From: an uncultured Paracoccaceae bacterium
GTDB taxonomy: Bacteria > Pseudomonadota > Alphaproteobacteria > Rhodobacterales > Rhodobacteraceae
Assembly (NCBI GenBank): GCA_947497185.1
Contig: CANMFL010000007.1
Span: 1-60,280, forward strand
Length of the DNA stretch: 60,280 nucleotides
Direction of reading: 5' to 3'
Made by a program: the position numbers and the translations under genes. The notes beneath the pieces were generated by a model. The model made no database searches and had not been told where the DNA came from. It was given only the letters and a program-made list of their open reading frames with translations. This document shows positions 17,072-25,063 of this stretch, piece after piece. The stretch's first letter is position 1; each line of letters begins with the position of its first letter.

Positions 17072-17106
17072 GCTGAGGGCCGCAAGAACGGCAAGCCGCC
17101 CCCAGC
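17072..17106 (-). other. Intercistronic hairpin after the binding-protein gene
   Basis: Arms at 17072-17083 and 17095-17106 form a 12-pair stem with one mismatch and one wobble pair (on the minus strand GCTGGGGGCGGC against GCGGCCCTCAGC). It lies in the 66-base gap between the binding protein stop and the ATPase start. No U-run follows, so it more likely protects the upstream message or attenuates than fully terminates, giving more binding protein than transporter. Confidence 0.6.
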
Positions 17107-17119
17107 ATCGGGCAGTTAA

Positions 17120-18109
17120 TTATTGAACGTCGAGAACCAGATCGCTCCAGGTATTAACAATTCTTTCGCGGTTTTCGGCAGCCCATGCGAAGTCGTAATC
17201 AACGGCAACAAGATCTGCGATAAGGCCCAACAACGGGTTGGAAGCGACGTCATCACGGACAGGGCGACGACCCAATTCTGCAACGATGGTTTGCGCTTCG
17301 CTCGACAACATAAAGTCGATAAAGCCTTCACCGCCGGCTTGGTTCGGACTGTTCGCGATCAGAGCCATCGCATCGGGTGCAATTGCTGTGCCCTCGGATG
17401 GGTAAATGATCTCAACCGGACCGCCGCCTTCTTTGTAGCGCAATGCCGCGTCTTCAAGCGTCACACCAACCGGAAGCTCGCCGTCGTTGACAAAGCGCGG
17501 AACCGCGCCAGAGCTGTCGGACAAAACGTAGTTGCCCAAAATGCCAGTGTAGACGTCCCATCCGGCTGCTTCGTCTTCGAATGCCTGAAGAACTGTTGCC
17601 AGCTGGATGAACGCAGACCCGGATTTGTCGGCGCGTGCAGACGAGATCATGTCGTCATATTCAGGCTTTGCAAGGTCTGCCCAGCTTGTTGGAACAGGCA
17701 AGCCGTCCAGCTTTTCTTCGTTCACGATAAAGACCGTGACGACCGCAGTGAAAGGAGACCACAATTCGCTTTTGGACATAGCGCCAAGGATGTTGTCGGA
17801 ATGAACCGATGTATACGCCTCAAACAGGTCAGGGTTAAAATCAACGACAGTGCCGTCAACGCTCCAGAGCACGTCAGCCACGGGTGCTTCGGATTCAGCA
17901 GTCAGGCGGTTCAGCAACTCGCCGGATCCTGCTTTGATTACATTAACTGTGTTGCCTGTTTCCTGTTCGTAGAACGGGACAAGTGCATCCACAAAGTTCT
18001 GCGGTGCAGCTGTGTAGACAGTGACTTCTTCGGCGCTTGCGGATGCTGCAAAGCCTACAGTCAGTGCGGCGATAGACGCACCTGTCGTGATGTGTTTCGC
18101 TAGTTTCAT
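17120..18109 (-). CDS. ABC substrate-binding protein, FbpA/AfuA type
   Basis: This 329-residue periplasmic protein has a signal peptide ending A-S-A-E-E (cleavage near residue 26). V-T-V-Y-T-A-A-P follows, the usual start of the mature fold in iron, aminoethylphosphonate and sugar-phosphate binders. The ATG at 18109 follows a TGGAGG ribosome binding site. I do not see the paired Tyr typical of ferric iron binders with confidence, so the ligand is left open. It is the first gene of the operon and is divergent from the ROK regulator. Confidence 0.85.
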   Translation of the reverse strand: MKLAKHITTGASIAALTVGFAASASAEEVTVYTAAPQNFVDALVPFYEQETGNTVNVIKAGSGELLNRLTAESEAPVADVLWSVDGTVVDFNPDLFEAYTSVHSDNILGAMSKSELWSPFTAVVTVFIVNEEKLDGLPVPTSWADLAKPEYDDMISSARADKSGSAFIQLATVLQAFEDEAAGWDVYTGILGNYVLSDSSGAVPRFVNDGELPVGVTLEDAALRYKEGGGPVEIIYPSEGTAIAPDAMALIANSPNQAGGEGFIDFMLSSEAQTIVAELGRRPVRDDVASNPLLGLIADLVAVDYDFAWAAENRERIVNTWSDLVLDVQ

Positions 18110-18203
18110 AGTTTCCTCCACTTTTGTTTACTGTTTCGGGCTGTTCGATCAGCCTCGTTTGAGATTAATTTGCGCTGTGAAAATTAAAAATAGCAACCTT
18201 TAT

Positions 18204-18222
18204 TTTCAACATGAAATATAAT
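18204..18222 (+). promoter_or_regulatory. Candidate promoter and operator of the ROK gene
   Basis: TTTCA-ACA-TGAAA (18204-18216) is a short palindrome directly abutting TATAAT (18217-18222), a perfect -10 hexamer 33 bases before the ROK start. The surrounding spacer is very AT-rich. The -35 match is poor. A regulator bound to the palindrome would block this promoter, so autoregulation is possible. Confidence 0.4.
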
Positions 18223-18255
18223 ACATATTTCCGAGGCACTTAAGGGATCGCTGAA

Positions 18256-19368
18256 ATGAAGACCGACATTTTTCGAAATCCCAACGCCGTACGGCTGATC
18301 GAGCTGCTCAGAGAGCAAGGCGCCGTCAACCGGTCTGCAGTTTCAAAGGCCCTCAAAATCAGCGATGCCACGGTGACGCGGCTGACAAACCAGATGCTCG
18401 ACTTTGGCATCCTACAAGAAACCCGCGATTCGTCGCGTGCTGGATTAAAAGGCTTTCCGTCAAAGCTGCTTTCCCTGCCCCGCGACGGTCTGATGTCTGC
18501 GGGCGTGTTCATCGAACCCGACAGGGTACAGGTCGGCATTTTCGACACCGAAGGCCTGACCTTGTCAGAAGAACAGATTCCCGTGGACGTGCGCAGCTTT
18601 CCTGAGATGGTTCAAAAAGCGTCCGAGTCGCTACGCGCCCAGTTGAAAAAAATCGATGTCGCACCGTCCGAGTTAATCGGATGCGGCATTAGCTATCCGG
18701 GACAACACACTGGTTCCGCTGGTAAAGTTCAGAAAACCGACCAACTGGCGCAGTGGCCTTCCATTGATATCGAACGGGATCTGGCGCCGCATTTCGACAT
18801 GCCCATTTTTCATATGAATGACGGCAAGGTCGCCGCTTTGGCAGAGCTAAGCTATGGTGCCTGTAAGGGTGTACAGAATTTCTGTTATATATGGCTGTCT
18901 TACGGGATCGGCGGCGCGGCTGTGATCGACAGAAATCTATACCTTGGCGAACGGTCACTTGTCGCGGAATTTGGTGGCATCTTTCCTAAATCGAAATCTC
19001 GTCCGTCCGGTCAGGATTTGCTAAACACGCTAAAGGCCGAAGGTCTCGATTTTGGCAAACTCGAAGACATACCTGATGACGTTTTGCAGGCCGAAGTTAC
19101 GCTCAAATGGGTTGCACGGGCGGCCGAACAAATCCAATGGCTTTGCCTTGTCATCGCGCGGACAATGGACCCCGATGCGATTGTCATTGGCGGGTCACTT
19201 TCGCAGGTTCTCATCGACCAAATCTACGACCACCTTATCCAATGTGAAACGCTAGGTGAGGATTACTTGAGCCCCAAACCCACCTTTATTCGCGCCGAGA
19301 CTGACAAAAAACCGCATCTGGGCGCGGCGTCTATCCCGTTGTATTATCTGACAAAACAGACACCGTAG
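18256..19368 (+). CDS. ROK-family transcriptional regulator
   Basis: This 370-residue protein combines an N-terminal winged helix (N-A-V-R-L-I-E-L-L-R, then A-V-S-K-A-L-K-I-S-D-A-T-V-T-R) with a ROK sugar-kinase-like domain. The zinc motif usual in ROK proteins (C-x-C-G-x-x-G-C) is absent: the position after A-E-F-G-G holds I-F-P-K-S-K-S instead. It therefore probably acts only as a repressor. It is divergent from the ABC importer at 17120-18109 and most likely controls it in response to a sugar or sugar phosphate. Confidence 0.85.
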   Translation: MKTDIFRNPNAVRLIELLREQGAVNRSAVSKALKISDATVTRLTNQMLDFGILQETRDSSRAGLKGFPSKLLSLPRDGLMSAGVFIEPDRVQVGIFDTEGLTLSEEQIPVDVRSFPEMVQKASESLRAQLKKIDVAPSELIGCGISYPGQHTGSAGKVQKTDQLAQWPSIDIERDLAPHFDMPIFHMNDGKVAALAELSYGACKGVQNFCYIWLSYGIGGAAVIDRNLYLGERSLVAEFGGIFPKSKSRPSGQDLLNTLKAEGLDFGKLEDIPDDVLQAEVTLKWVARAAEQIQWLCLVIARTMDPDAIVIGGSLSQVLIDQIYDHLIQCETLGEDYLSPKPTFIRAETDKKPHLGAASIPLYYLTKQTP

Positions 19369-19370
19369 CG

Positions 19371-19426
19371 TTGGTGGGTTGCGGTTGTGACACTCTGGTC
19401 TAACGTGACACACCGCCAGCCACCAA
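19371..19426. terminator. Nested hairpin between convergent genes
   Basis: TTGGTGG (19371-19377) pairs with CCACCAA (19420-19426). Inside it GCGGT (19381-19385) pairs with ACCGC (19412-19416). The structure fills the gap between the ROK stop and the oppositely oriented nucleotidyltransferase-fold gene. It could terminate both transcripts, although no T-run is visible. Confidence 0.45.
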
Positions 19427-19436
19427 TCGCATCATA

Positions 19437-20453
19437 CTAAAGCCCCTCCAAAACGGTCTTCACATCTGGAAGCCGCTCTAGCGTTGCGTCAATCCGCGCA
19501 CGCCATTGCGGGCCTGCAGCGCGCGCATCCGCATATGCATCAGCCAAGTCATCCGGCCTGTCTTCGGCCAGAACATTGATCAAAAACATGGCCTGCAAAC
19601 GGTCCTTTTCGGACTTGAGCGCATCCGTGCTTTGACGCCGCCTGTCTGCGACGATCAGCTTGTGAATTGCGAACCTTTCGGGCCGTGGGATCTGCACGAC
19701 GACGCCGCTACGGTACGTCACGACTGCTTTGATCGGGTCTGCGATGAGATAATTGAGATGATGCAACGATTGCGCATCGACGCCTAACGCGGCCAACGGG
19801 CGGATACCTTCGTTTTCACTAAACGACGGGGTCAGGAATTCGACCAGCAAATCGTTGCGCGTCTGACGCCAGCGCCAGACTTTATTGCCATCAATGCTCG
19901 GGACTGGGGCGAACGAGAAACCAGACAACACTTCTGGCAAGGGTGGGTTAACAATGTCATCCAGCGCCAGCGACAATTTCTCAAAACTCGCAATGTCGAT
20001 GTCACCAGTTTGGGCCATATCATCAAACTGATATCGCACGCCAAGCGTCCCTTCATACAAGCGAAACGCATGTGTGCCGACGACCGTTCCGCCAAGCCGG
20101 AACACCCCTGCCCCCCCCAATGCCGACAGCAAACTGCCCGTGGCAGCGTCAACGTTCTGGAAACCTTCTGCGCGTAATATGCGGACCAATCGACTGCGAT
20201 GTTTACGTCTTTCATCGGTTTCTTGACGCAAAGCACTTAGGCGATCCAACCGTTCCAACAACGCTGGGGTCTCTTCGCCGATATATATCTTGCGAACGTC
20301 AGAACCGATGCGGTAACTGTCGTACCAGTACGATTTCCCACCACGCACAACCCGCGTCGGCGTGCCACGAATGTTTGAAACCTGCTCATCGAGCAATGAT
20401 CGCAGCAGATCATGGTAGGCGGCATGAGCGGTAGAGGAATGTCGGTCGAGCAT
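19437..20453 (-). CDS. GSU2403-type nucleotidyltransferase-fold protein
   Basis: This 338-residue protein resembles the GSU2403 group of nucleotidyltransferase-like proteins, with G-T-V-V-G-T-H-A-F followed by T-G-D-I-D-I-A, where the D-x-D could bind metal. Charged helical segments (about 70-110) precede this core. The ATG at 20453 is chosen because the recognisable N-terminus (M-L-D-R-H, then L-L-D-E-Q-V) begins there; the upstream extension is rich in Arg and Cys and overlaps repeats. The biological role of the family is poorly defined. It is a single gene between convergent and same-strand neighbours with no shared function. Confidence 0.7.
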   Translation of the reverse strand: MLDRHSSTAHAAYHDLLRSLLDEQVSNIRGTPTRVVRGGKSYWYDSYRIGSDVRKIYIGEETPALLERLDRLSALRQETDERRKHRSRLVRILRAEGFQNVDAATGSLLSALGGAGVFRLGGTVVGTHAFRLYEGTLGVRYQFDDMAQTGDIDIASFEKLSLALDDIVNPPLPEVLSGFSFAPVPSIDGNKVWRWRQTRNDLLVEFLTPSFSENEGIRPLAALGVDAQSLHHLNYLIADPIKAVVTYRSGVVVQIPRPERFAIHKLIVADRRRQSTDALKSEKDRLQAMFLINVLAEDRPDDLADAYADARAAGPQWRARIDATLERLPDVKTVLEGL

Positions 20454-20464
20454 GATGGCCTCTG

Positions 20465-20533
20465 TGTTCAACGTGCGTCGGTTTTGTTGAACATAGCGAC
20501 GTGTACAACAAAAATCAATTACGTTGAACATAG
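20465..20533. promoter_or_regulatory. Three copies of a GTTGAACA motif
   Basis: GTTGAACATAG occurs exactly at 20486-20496 and 20523-20533 (37 bp apart), and the inverse of its first eight bases, TGTTCAAC, lies at 20465-20472. TTGTTGAACA near 20484 also faces TGTACAACAA near 20502 as an imperfect palindrome. All lie just upstream of the nucleotidyltransferase-fold gene, so this looks like a multi-site operator for an unknown regulator. Confidence 0.5.
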
Positions 20534-20605
20534 ACGCCAATCGCCGAAACATCTCCGCTCTCACGCTTGGGCGCACCCTACACAAGAACGGAGACGTTTA
20601 GGTAC

Positions 20606-21208
20606 TTAGCTTTTCGCGCTGCGCTCTGAAAGACGTTCGTCTAGGAACTCAAGCCGGTCTTGGCCCCAGAACCGTTCGCCTTCGTAGACATAGGTTGGGG
20701 TGCCGAAAACGCCCGCGGCACTGGCCTCTGCGTGACTCTGTTCCCACAGCGCGACGATCTCGGCGCTGTCTTGCATCTCAAGCAGTCGTGCGCCGTCCAT
20801 ACCTTCGGCATTTGCAACTTCAACGCGCACAGATGCGTCAAGAATGTCACGCTCTTCAGACCAAAGCGCGCGCAACAGTGCGTGGCTCAGGCGCATCGCA
20901 TCCCAGCCTAAATTGTCAGCCGCAATCACCATACGGGCCGAAAATTCTGGGTTCGCTGGGTAATGCGCAGGACGCAGAACCAACGGCATATCCAGACGTT
21001 TGCGCCACCGATCCAGTTCCAATTCTTGGTATTCCTGACGTGCATTAGGGCGCGTGCGCAGAGGAATCCCGCCATTTTCCTCTAGGATCGTCGTTGGACG
21101 AAGCCTCACCTTAAGCTTATGCTTCTCAACGATGTTATGAAACTGCGGCCCGCCCAGATACGCCCAAGGGGACGATAGCGAATGAAAGTAAACGATCTCG
21201 TCAGTCAT
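20606..21208 (-). CDS. DsbA-like 2-hydroxychromene-2-carboxylate isomerase family
   Basis: This 200-residue thioredoxin-fold protein has Y-F-H-S-L-S-S-P-W-A-Y at the N-terminus and F-G-T-P-T-Y-V-Y-E-G near the end, both characteristic of the HCCA isomerase/GST-kappa group. Known members use glutathione to isomerise aromatic ring-cleavage products. The ATG at 21208 overlaps the ABC ATPase stop by eight bases, so it is the last gene of the peptide-type transporter operon. No other aromatic pathway gene is nearby. A role in processing a glutathione conjugate or peptide-like substrate brought in by the transporter is a guess. Confidence 0.8.
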   Translation of the reverse strand: MTDEIVYFHSLSSPWAYLGGPQFHNIVEKHKLKVRLRPTTILEENGGIPLRTRPNARQEYQELELDRWRKRLDMPLVLRPAHYPANPEFSARMVIAADNLGWDAMRLSHALLRALWSEERDILDASVRVEVANAEGMDGARLLEMQDSAEIVALWEQSHAEASAAGVFGTPTYVYEGERFWGQDRLEFLDERLSERSAKS

Positions 21209-22229
21209 AGAAAAATAGCTCCTGAATTGCATTTTGTTTTGTCGCGAGCATTGCGTCGGTTTGGTCCGGATCATGCAGATGACACGCGACGGTTCGGCCC
21301 GACACGGGCTCGACTGTTTTGGGGGTTTGCGTCCGGCATAGCTCGGTCGCATAAGGACAGCGGGTGTGGAAATGGCAGCCAGACGGAGGCGACGCAGCTG
21401 ACGGGATTTCACCACTTAGACGTGCAAGCGCCTTGCGGGCTGACGGATCAGGTATAGGTGACGCGGCCCGCAGCGAATGCGTGTAGGGGTGCAGTGGCTT
21501 ATCGAAAACTGTGCCAACCGGACCGCTTTCGACGACACGTCCCAGATACATCACGGCCAGCCGTTTGCAGAACGTCCGGACAACGCCAAGGTCGTGCGAG
21601 ATGAACAAAAATGCGACGCCACGGCGTTCCATTAACTCTTTCATCAGCTTCAAGACTTGGGCTTGGATCGACACATCAAGCGCGCTGACCGCTTCGTCCG
21701 CGACGATCAAATCAGGGTCGAGCGTGAGTGCACGTGCAATCGCGATCCGTTGCCGTTGGCCGCCCGAAAATTCGTGCGGGTAACGGTCCGCAGCGGCGGC
21801 TGGCAATCCGACTTCTTCCAGCAACGTTTTGACCTTTTGCATCACGGCATCGCCTGACGCTTTGCCGTGGACGCGGATCGGCTCGGATAGCGCGGCACCA
21901 ATCGTTTGCTTGGGATTCAGCGACGAATAGGGATCTTGAAAGATCATCTGCATGCGCGGACGCAATGCGCGCATCTCTGAGGGACGCAGGTCGGCCAGAT
22001 CAGTGCCGTCCAGCTCGATCATGCCCTCGTCGGGTTCGATCAAATGCAGCACGGCGCGGCCAACCGTGGATTTGCCGCAACCGGATTCCCCAACAACGCC
22101 AAAGGCTTCGCCCGCATCGACGTGGAAAGACACACCGTCAACGGCACGGATTGTAACGGGTTTCCCGCCAAAGGCACCAACGCGGGTATGGAAATGCTTT
22201 ACCAGATTGGTAACAGTCAAAATGCTCAT
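21201..22229 (-). CDS. Dipeptide-type ABC ATPase (DppF class)
   Basis: This 342-residue ATPase has Walker A G-E-S-G-C-G-K-S-T, signature F-S-G-G-Q-R-Q-R and Walker B L-I-V-A-D-E-A. Its C-terminal oligopeptide-transporter domain includes C-x-F-H-T-R-C-P-Y-A, the cysteine motif typical of this class. The ATG at 22229 makes an ATGA overlap with the upstream ATPase stop. It pairs with the DppD-class partner. Confidence 0.92.
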   Translation of the reverse strand: MSILTVTNLVKHFHTRVGAFGGKPVTIRAVDGVSFHVDAGEAFGVVGESGCGKSTVGRAVLHLIEPDEGMIELDGTDLADLRPSEMRALRPRMQMIFQDPYSSLNPKQTIGAALSEPIRVHGKASGDAVMQKVKTLLEEVGLPAAAADRYPHEFSGGQRQRIAIARALTLDPDLIVADEAVSALDVSIQAQVLKLMKELMERRGVAFLFISHDLGVVRTFCKRLAVMYLGRVVESGPVGTVFDKPLHPYTHSLRAASPIPDPSARKALARLSGEIPSAASPPSGCHFHTRCPYATELCRTQTPKTVEPVSGRTVACHLHDPDQTDAMLATKQNAIQELFFYD

Positions 22230-23200
22230 GATGCGCCTCCTGCTCTGACCCAACAGGCCGCTGAATGGCCGTCTGTCACCATTTCCAGTGAAGGATCATC
22301 GTTGAGGCAGCGTTCTGTGCTTAGCGGGCAGCGCGGCGCGAAACGGCAGCCTTTTGGCATCTTGTCCAGCGCCGGCACCGATCCCGGAATCGAGTAGATT
22401 TCACTCGCGTCGCGATCAGGGCGCGGGATCGATTTTAATAGCCCTTCGGTGTAGGGATGGATCGGCTGGGCAAAGATTTTGTCAACTGGACCCGTCTCGA
22501 CAATCGCGCCTGCGTACATCACCGCCACGCGGTCCGCGATGGCAGCCACAACGCCCATGGAGTGCGTGATGAGCAGCAGCCCCATGCCTTTTTGGTGACG
22601 TAAGTCTTCCAATAATCCAAGAACTTGAGCTTGGATCGTGACGTCCAGCGCAGTCGTCGGCTCGTCCGCAAATAGCACTGTTGGTTCACAAGCAAGCGCC
22701 ATTGCGATCATCACACGTTGCCGCATGCCGCCCGAAAACTGATGCGGATATTCCAACGCACGACTTTTGGCGGACGGGATGCCGACTTGTTCCAGCAGCC
22801 GCACGGCTTCGGCCATGGCTTCGGCTTTTGGCATGCCACGATGCTGCATGAGCGGTTCTGCGACTTGAAAACCAACCTGCAACACTGGGTTTAGCGCCGT
22901 CATCGGCTCTTGAAAGATCATCGCCATGCGATCACCGCGCAGCCGTTGCATTTCGTCCGCGTCGCCCGTCAGGACATTTCCGTCCAGCATGACTTCGCCC
23001 TCAATGCGCGATCCTGTCTCGGCGAGTAACCGCATGATTGACATGACCGTGACGGATTTGCCGGACCCGCTTTCGCCGACAATCGCAAGCGTTTCGTCAC
23101 GCGCCAGATCGAAGGACAAGTTGCGAACCGCCGGGTGCCATTCGCCATTGATGTAGAAGCTTGTGGTCAGGTTTTTGACCGAAAGGGCAGCATCGCTCAT
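22226..23200 (-). CDS. Dipeptide-type ABC ATPase (DppD class)
   Basis: This 324-residue ATPase has Walker [10 protein letters not shown], signature F-S-G-G-M-R-Q-R and Walker B V-L-F-A-D-E-P, with the C-terminal C-R-F-A-P-R-C-P motif. It overlaps both neighbours by four bases. With the DppF-class partner it powers the two permeases encoded upstream. Confidence 0.92.
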   Translation of the reverse strand: MSDAALSVKNLTTSFYINGEWHPAVRNLSFDLARDETLAIVGESGSGKSVTVMSIMRLLAETGSRIEGEVMLDGNVLTGDADEMQRLRGDRMAMIFQEPMTALNPVLQVGFQVAEPLMQHRGMPKAEAMAEAVRLLEQVGIPSAKSRALEYPHQFSGGMRQRVMIAMALACEPTVLFADEPTTALDVTIQAQVLGLLEDLRHQKGMGLLLITHSMGVVAAIADRVAVMYAGAIVETGPVDKIFAQPIHPYTEGLLKSIPRPDRDASEIYSIPGSVPALDKMPKGCRFAPRCPLSTERCLNDDPSLEMVTDGHSAACWVRAGGAS

Positions 23201-24063
23201 CCCATGTCCTTTGCTTGTTTGAGGCGGGGGTCAAGAGCGTCGCGCAGGCCGTCACCAATCAGGTTTAAGGACAAAACAGCCAGTAAAATGCACAGGCCGG
23301 GGAAAATCGACATCCACGGTGCTTGGAAGATGTGTTCGAACCCTTCGCGGATCATACCGCCCCACGTGGGTGTGGGCGCACGCACGCCAAGCCCGAGGAA
23401 TGCAAAGCCTGCCTCGATCATAATGGCGTTCGCTGTCCACAGGGACGCCATCACCAACACTTCGGTGAGGATGTTGGGGATGATGTGAAACACGATGATG
23501 CGGATATCGGAAAAACCCATCGCGCGGCACGCTTCAACATAGGCGCGTTCTTTGACCGCCAGTGTAGGGGCCCGCGCAATCCGTGCGAATTTCGGAATCA
23601 ACGTAAAGGTGATCGCGATGATGACGTTCGTCAGCGACGGCCCAAGCAACGCCACGATAATGATACCGGTAATCAGCGTCGGGAACGACAACAACACGTC
23701 CATCGCTCGCATGATCAGCGGGTCAACCCAGCGCCCGTAGTATCCAGCCACAACCCCCAACACGCTGCCGATCGTCATACCCAAAAGCACGGACACGACC
23801 CCAACTGTCAGCGACACGCGGGCGCCGTATAATGCGCGTGTGAACATGTCGCGGCCAAATGTGTCGGTGCCAAACAGATGTTCACCTGATGGCGGTTTCA
23901 TACGGCTGAGGATACTTTGCTCGATCGGGTCGTATGGCGCGATGATCGGCGCAAGCAGCGCCAGCAAGCATAGCGTCACAAACAGGATAATCCCGAGGCC
24001 AGAAGGTATGTTGCGTCTGAATGCGCGGGTCATGGTGACCGTCGCGCTGGATAAAATGCTCAT
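23197..24063 (-). CDS. Dipeptide-type ABC permease (DppC class)
   Basis: This 288-residue permease has about six membrane spans and the DppC layout: cytoplasmic N-terminus, first span near residue 25, then H-L-F-G-T-D-T-F-G-R-D-M, and an EAA-type loop (Y-V-E-A-C-R-A-M-G-F). The ATG at 24063 is selected because GGAG stands seven bases upstream and it follows the previous stop by 13 bases. Further upstream starts would overlap the other permease. Confidence 0.9.
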   Translation of the reverse strand: MSILSSATVTMTRAFRRNIPSGLGIILFVTLCLLALLAPIIAPYDPIEQSILSRMKPPSGEHLFGTDTFGRDMFTRALYGARVSLTVGVVSVLLGMTIGSVLGVVAGYYGRWVDPLIMRAMDVLLSFPTLITGIIIVALLGPSLTNVIIAITFTLIPKFARIARAPTLAVKERAYVEACRAMGFSDIRIIVFHIIPNILTEVLVMASLWTANAIMIEAGFAFLGLGVRAPTPTWGGMIREGFEHIFQAPWMSIFPGLCILLAVLSLNLIGDGLRDALDPRLKQAKDMG

Positions 24064-24076
24064 GTCATGGCTCCGG

Positions 24077-25063
24077 TCACGCGCGATTAATCCGTGGATC
24101 AATCATTGAATATGTAAGATCGGTCAGGATGTTGATGACGATCACGATAGCGGCGTAGGTCACGAGTAAGCCTTGCACCATCGGGTAGTCCCGATTGTCC
24201 AACGACCCGATGATCAACGACCCCAGTCCGGGCCGTGTGAAGACGGTCTCGATCAGCACCGAATTCCCGATGATCAGCGCAAAATACAGACCGATCACGG
24301 TGACGACGGGGATCAATGCGTTACGCAGAGCATGGCGGTAGAGAACGGTGCGTTCGGTTAGCCCTTTTGCCCTCGCTGTGCGAATATAATCGTCGCCCAT
24401 GACGTCCAGTAAAGACGATCTGCTGGCCCGCGTAATCATCGCGATGAGGCCAAGCGATCCTGCCACGGCTGGCAATACAAGCCCGCGTAATTTCTCGATG
24501 ATTGTTCCGTCAACGGATGAGCTCATTACGGGAAACCATGGCAGCCAAACGGCGAAGACCAAGATCAGCATGATGCCCGCGTAGAACACCGGAAACGAAA
24601 ATCCGATTAATGAGAAAACCCGCGTTGCATAGTCGATAAAGCGGTTGCGGTGCAGCGCAGACAAAATGCCCAAAGGTACACCAATGACGGTCCCGATCAC
24701 GATAGAGGCCAAGGTTAGGGACAATGTGTAAGGCAATACGCGCAGTAATTCGGATGCCACACTGCGGCCATAAACCAGCGATGTGCCAAGATCACCTTGA
24801 AACAACCCGCCCAAGAAATCGAGATACTGCCGCCAGATTGGTAGGTTCAAACCCAGCTTTTCGCGCAACGCAGCAATCGAAGCGTCCGTCGCTGTATCGC
24901 CCAAAATGGCCAGTGCCGGATCGCCCGGCAAGGTTCTGATCGCGAAAAAGATAACGGTCAGGACCGCCAGCAATGTCGGGATGCCCGACAATATCCGTTT
25001 GGCGATGTAGAGCGGAGCGCGATAACGCTCCGCCCACTCTGATAGAGCTGTCACCTTACTCAC
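24077..25063 (-). CDS. Dipeptide-type ABC permease (DppB class)
   Basis: This is a permease of about 328 residues with the DppB features: first span L-S-G-I-P-T-L-L-A-V-L-T-V, a periplasmic loop, an EAA-like segment D-Y-I-R-T-A-R-A-K-G-L, and a D-P-R tail. The start is uncertain. GTG at 25063 overlaps the end of the binding-protein gene, another GTG is at 25054, and a TTG lies further up at 25096. None has a strong ribosome binding site, so translational coupling to the upstream gene is likely. Confidence 0.85.
   Translation of the reverse strand: MSKVTALSEWAERYRAPLYIAKRILSGIPTLLAVLTVIFFAIRTLPGDPALAILGDTATDASIAALREKLGLNLPIWRQYLDFLGGLFQGDLGTSLVYGRSVASELLRVLPYTLSLTLASIVIGTVIGVPLGILSALHRNRFIDYATRVFSLIGFSFPVFYAGIMLILVFAVWLPWFPVMSSSVDGTIIEKLRGLVLPAVAGSLGLIAMITRASRSSLLDVMGDDYIRTARAKGLTERTVLYRHALRNALIPVVTVIGLYFALIIGNSVLIETVFTRPGLGSLIIGSLDNRDYPMVQGLLVTYAAIVIVINILTDLTYSMIDPRINRA

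Noticed and set aside
14304..18109. Firm assignment of this importer as a ferric iron system
   Set aside because: The family also carries sugar phosphates and phosphonates; the phosphatase and ROK neighbours argue against a simple iron role.
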